Under the pieces are notes generated by a model, which saw nothing but the letters and a program-made list of their open reading frames with translations, ran no database searches and was not told the origin of the DNA. Positions 60,586 to 64,000 of a DNA stretch of 64,000 bases are shown here, in pieces; position 1 is the first letter of the stretch; every line of letters begins with the position of its first letter. Location of the stretch: contig NW_020194557.1 of the NCBI RefSeq assembly GCF_002865645.1, positions 806,001 to 870,000 of the forward strand, given 5' to 3'. Source of the DNA: Hyaloscypha bicolor E. Taxonomy: Eukaryota > Ascomycota > Leotiomycetes > Helotiales > Hyaloscyphaceae. The position numbers were made by a program, and so were the translations under genes.

Positions 60586-62268
60586 ATGAGATTCCAAACT
60601 AGACTCTTGAGTGCACTTGCGCTCTCAACTCTTTCCCAAGCAACTAAAATCTATGTCTCGTCATACTCAGGAAACATCACCATCGTGACCGTGGCCCCCA
60701 AGGAAGGAGAAAAGGGTAATCTGACCTTGACAGCCATCTCTTCTACAGATGGCTGCGCATCGAACCCCTCCTGGCTCGAACTCGACCAAAAGACCTCCAC
60801 TCTCTACTGCGCCGATGAGGGTTTCCCAAATCCGACCAACGCGACATTCAGTTCGTTCGGGACTGGAGGCGCAGCAGGAAATGGGTCCCTCGTCAGATTC
60901 AATAAAATTACTACCTTGAACGGCGGCGTCTACTCAAAGATCTACGGCAATGGATCTGTCCTTGCACTGGCGAATTAGTAAGTCTTACCACACCATGCCT
61001 TGCTCTCTGATTCGGAAAATTGATATATCTCTCATAGCGGCGGCTCAGGAATCACCATCATCGACATATCTAAGCAGCAGGGTTCCCTCGACATAGTCCA
61101 AGAAATTACCTTCACGTTTCAAACCCCTATTTACAAACCAGGCACAAACGATACAATAAATCCCCACATCCACCAAACCATCATCGACCTAACAAAAACC
61201 TTCCTGCTCGCTCCAGACCTGAGCGCCGACCTTATCCATGTCTTCAGCATCTCTCCTTCGTACACCCTCCAGCGCCTTTCCACGCAAGTGGACCTCTCTG
61301 TCAAAAGGGGTCATGGTCCACGACATGGTGTATCCTACCAGCTCGGACATGGAAGCAATAAGACGTACCTGTATGTCGTGATGGAGACGGCAAACATGGT
61401 ACACGGATATGAGGTTTTCTATAATGCGAATAAGACTTTGACCTTCAATGAACTTCAGGATCTGCAACTTCCCGTGCCCTCGACTGCTGCGGCGGCGGAG
61501 ATAAGGCTCACTGTAAGCCTTCTCTCCTTCCCCCCTCTCCCCACCATACAAGGGACGTGAAGCTCACAAAGGGTGAAATAAATGTAGCCAGACAACAAAT
61601 ACCTAATCATATCCTCGCGGAACGACACCTCCTTCACCATCCCACACCCCGACCCCCAAAACACCACCCACATCCCCTCAGACAGCATGTTCACCTTCCT
61701 CATCTCGCCCTCCTCCGGCCAGCTCTGTCAAGTCCAACGATTCCCAGCTGGCGGTCTCCTGCCACGGCAATTCGAAATCAACAAAGCTGGTACAATGCTG
61801 GCTGTGGCGTTGAATGGGGATAATCGCCTCGTGGTTATTGGCAGGGATGTGGCGAGTGGGGATCTAACGGGCATACTGGGGAGTCTGGAGATCGATGTTG
61901 AAGGGAAGGGACCGGGCATGGTTACGTGTGCTGTTTGGGATGAGGATCATGATCACCAAGGTGGATGGGCCGGTGGGAACTTATCGGCGGCGAACCCTTC
62001 GAAGACTAGTTGGCCCTCACGCACTGCCCTCTCCTCAGCTACGGGAGCACCGGTATCGACGCCGACACCATTTCAACCGGGAATGATAGGCAATTGCTCA
62101 AAGTTCCACTTGGTGGTCGAGTCGGATACATGTAGTAGCATCGCAACAGCTGCCGGGATCGCTCTCTCCGATTTCTACGCCTGGAACCCTGCCGTGGGCA
62201 GTTCTTGTGCGACAATGCTTGCGAAGAACAATGTGTGCGTTGGGGTTGGGGCTGGGGCTCGTGGCTAG
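60586..62268 (+). CDS. Secreted lactonase-type beta-propeller with C-terminal LysM domain
   Basis: Three exons, 60586-60977, 61038-61512 and 61588-62268, encode 515 residues. Residues 1-19 form a signal peptide (MRFQTRLLSALALSTLSQA). Residues 20-408 are a 6-phosphogluconolactonase-like seven-bladed propeller: NYGGSGITI, FLLAPDLSADLIHVF, HGPRHGVSY, RLTPDNKYLIISSRND and a last strand VTCAVWDE, where family members normally end. A Ser/Thr/Pro linker leads to a LysM domain (about 458-508: NCSKFHLVVESDTCSSIA..LSDFYAWNPAVGSSC), which in fungi binds chitin or related glycans. The linker contains a possible 78-nt intron (61961-62038, GT-AG, multiple of three); either way the LysM stays in frame. Cytosolic 6PGL activity is unlikely for a secreted protein, and the substrate is unknown. 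Convergent with the dioxygenase gene 224 bp away. Confidence 0.88.
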
Positions 62269-62492
62269 ACCGAGGATAGCGAGGGACTGACAGAGGGGTA
62301 TTGTACGATAGGTTGCCTCAGCTAATTCATCTTGCTTTCGAGATTTTGAAGCGTGATCTTAGGTCGGGTAATATCCAAAAAGTACACTTGTTTTGTAAGC
62401 TCTGCATTTGAATGGAAAATACGTAAAAAGTCTCGTACAATCAGATTTTGACATCGATGACTGGATATGGAAAATCTCGTGTTCTCATTTAT

Positions 62493-63660
62493 TCAGTACT
62501 TTCCGGTCTTCACTGTGAGTGCCAACCTGTCTAACACATACCTCCCAGCCGTGATGGGAGGGAATTTCGAAGGGTTGTCTTTGCTGAGACAGGATGGCAA
62601 TGTCTCCACAATCTCATCATAGTTGATCGAGAAGAAAAGTGGAGTACTGTATCTCTCCTTCGCCGTACGATTGACCACTCGGTGCACAGTGCTTTTGTAT
62701 ACTCCGTTCGTCCAACGCATTAAGAAGTCTCCCACATTGACCACGATGCCACCATTTACTGGTTCGGCACTAATCCAGTGGCCATCTGGACTCAGTATTT
62801 CCAGGCCTGGATTCGAGTCTTGTAGAAGGAGTGTGAAGCATTCGTAGTCGGTGTGTGCTCCCAAGCCAATTTCTTCATCTTCGTTCAGTGCGGAGAGGGG
62901 TTTCGGGTTGATGCTCGGTGGGTATCTGATCAGCCTTGCTATTCCTCCAGGATGTGTCATGAGGGTTTCGAAGTAATCTTCAGGGAGGGCAAGTGAGAGG
63001 GCGAAGAGGCGGAAGAGATGTCTCGATAGTTGAAGGACCTATTTCCAGATCAGTTAAGATTCGGCCAATTGCACAATTCAAACCCACCTCCCCGTAATAT
63101 TTCGAGATCCCGTTGTAGAACCCAGGCAATTCAGACTCTTGGGGCCACTGGTTCACAGCTCCTTCCGAAGTCCCATCAAGTTCCACATATTTTCCATCTC
63201 CGCCGGTTGGATCCAATCCAGTTTCGTATCCCCAATTGAAAGCTTCCTTTGTCTCTTTACTCGTGAAGTCATTCACGGACGAGAAAGCTGCAGGTTCATA
63301 TCCGCGAAAGTGATTCGAGTGCTTCATATGGATTGCTTCTTTCGAGGATTGAGGCAGTTCGTGGAAGAATCGGTGGGCGAGATTGAGCACATTGTTGCAA
63401 ACTTCTTCTGGAATTCCATGAGCGGTGATATAGAAGAAACCCACAGTCGTGCACGCTTCGTTGATTTGTCGGGCTACTTCTTGTCGATCAGTTAGGGACG
63501 AAGAGAATGATTTTGTGAGATCGATTATTGGGATTGAGCGGAAGGATGTCGTCTCGGAGGTCGCCGTCAGTCGTGATTGAAGATATTTCTGGGCTTCGAG
63601 AGCTGCGGAGAGCGAACTTTCATGTCCTACAGATACGGGGACTTTTCCAACAGTTGCCAT
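62493..63660 (-). CDS. 2-oxoglutarate/Fe(II)-dependent dioxygenase, IPNS-like
   Basis: Two exons, 63660-63088 and 63038-62493, split by a 49-nt intron, encode 372 residues. The intron joins KYYGE to VLQLSRHLFRL. The N-terminal dioxygenase domain begins with SIPIIDLTKSF. The catalytic double-stranded beta-helix carries the iron ligands His253 and Asp255 (GAHTDYECF) and His310 (TVHRVVNR). Arg320 and Ser322 (RYSTPLFF) bind 2-oxoglutarate. Such enzymes hydroxylate, desaturate or cyclise small molecules, often in secondary metabolism, but also oxidise common metabolites; the substrate here is unknown. No signal peptide. The start has purine context, and no upstream in-frame ATG was noticed. It shares a divergent promoter of about 200 bp with the RibD-like gene to the right. 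Confidence 0.93.
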
Positions 63661-63868
63661 GATGCAAATTCTAGTTAAAGCTCCCCTGTTGTAGAGATCA
63701 ACAACTTTAAAAAGAAGAGAGAAAGAATAGAGATGTCGTCGGCCGTTTCCTATCGGGTTCTTATCTAGAGATCTCGAAGCTTAAAAAGTGGGGGTGGATC
63801 TCGACTGGACCTTCCTATTTGAACGGACACATCTCACGTGTCTCAGCCACCCCAACTTCAACCTTGAC
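63661..63868. promoter_or_regulatory. Divergent promoter between dioxygenase and RibD-like gene
   Basis: About 200 bp between oppositely oriented genes. An AACTTTAAAAAGAAG stretch near 63703 could serve as an AT-rich core promoter element. No operator-like palindrome was noticed except CACGTG (63835-63840), an E-box-type site. Confidence 0.4.
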
Positions 63869-64000
63869 ATTCGAGATGGGGAAGGGAGGACATACAGAGC
63901 CTTCATCGCTACAAGTCTGGATGGGTTCATCATCCGCCTTGATGGAGACATAGAGTGGTTGACGCACACTCCTCACAACGACCGCCACGTTCCACCGACT
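63869..64000 (+). CDS. RibD/DHFR-like reductase, 5' part only (cut by window end)
   Basis: The frame in register with 63869 is open to the window edge and reads RTYRAFIATSLDGFIIRLDG, followed by DIEWLTHTPHNDRHVP. This is the N-terminal beta-strand and NADPH-binding start of the RibD C-terminal/dihydrofolate-reductase-like fold, common as small stand-alone fungal proteins of unknown substrate. No in-frame ATG is visible close upstream, so a short first exon or a different start is likely and the 5' boundary given is only a minimum. The 62-codon minus-strand frame covering this region is its shadow. Confidence 0.6.
   Translation, partial: MRDGEGRTYRAFIATSLDGFIIRLDGDIEWLTHTPHNDRHVPPT

Overview
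The window is filamentous-ascomycete nuclear DNA (Pezizomycotina; Leotiomycetes is my guess). Supporting signs are genes split by 42-80 nt GT-AG introns with CTAAC/CTGAC-like branch points, pyrimidine-rich leaders, fungal-type families, and a long AT-rich island almost free of CpA/TpG, the footprint of repeat-induced point mutation (RIP). No prokaryotic operon, CRISPR array or rRNA gene is visible. All gene models were spliced by eye.

Left, gene-bearing part (about 1-23 kb). After about 5 kb in which I recognise no gene (one MITE-like element, a GTGTGAA minisatellite, a hairpin) come: a four-finger C2H2 transcription factor (5978-7394, +); the mitochondrial i-AAA protease YME1 (8703-11355, +), for which I add two upstream exons and possibly a GC-AG intron; a 359-bp element with perfect 89-bp inverted repeats; a flavin monooxygenase with an NTF2-like N-terminal extension (13548-15699, -); the V-ATPase subunit a, VPH1 (17611-20332, +); and a PLP fold-type I aminotransferase (20955-22880, +). 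These are housekeeping or metabolic genes and do not form a pathway.

Transposon-rich part (about 23-60 kb). A 738-codon gene of unknown function starts at 24765 and is split by two independent insertions: a 525-bp inverted-repeat element (TSD GATT) and a 3.56-kb hAT element (TSD GATGCATG). Ignoring each element and one TSD copy restores one reading frame. From 32834 to 58851 lies a four-level nest: a non-autonomous inverted-repeat element, split by a minus-strand Ty3/Gypsy chromovirus (A), split by a plus-strand Gypsy (B), split by a plus-strand Ty1/Copia (C). LTR pairs are visible for A, B and C, with exact 5-bp TSDs for A and C. All but the left edge is saturated with RIP. Gypsy B carries an unassigned long frame between integrase and its 3' LTR, in the position where envelope-like genes sit in some retroelements.

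Right part (60.4-64 kb). A secreted 6-phosphogluconolactonase-like beta-propeller with a C-terminal LysM domain (60586-62268, +) faces a 2-oxoglutarate/Fe(II) dioxygenase (62493-63660, -). The latter diverges from the truncated start of a RibD/DHFR-like reductase at the window edge. The propeller-LysM fusion next to the transposon island is the most unusual intact gene here.
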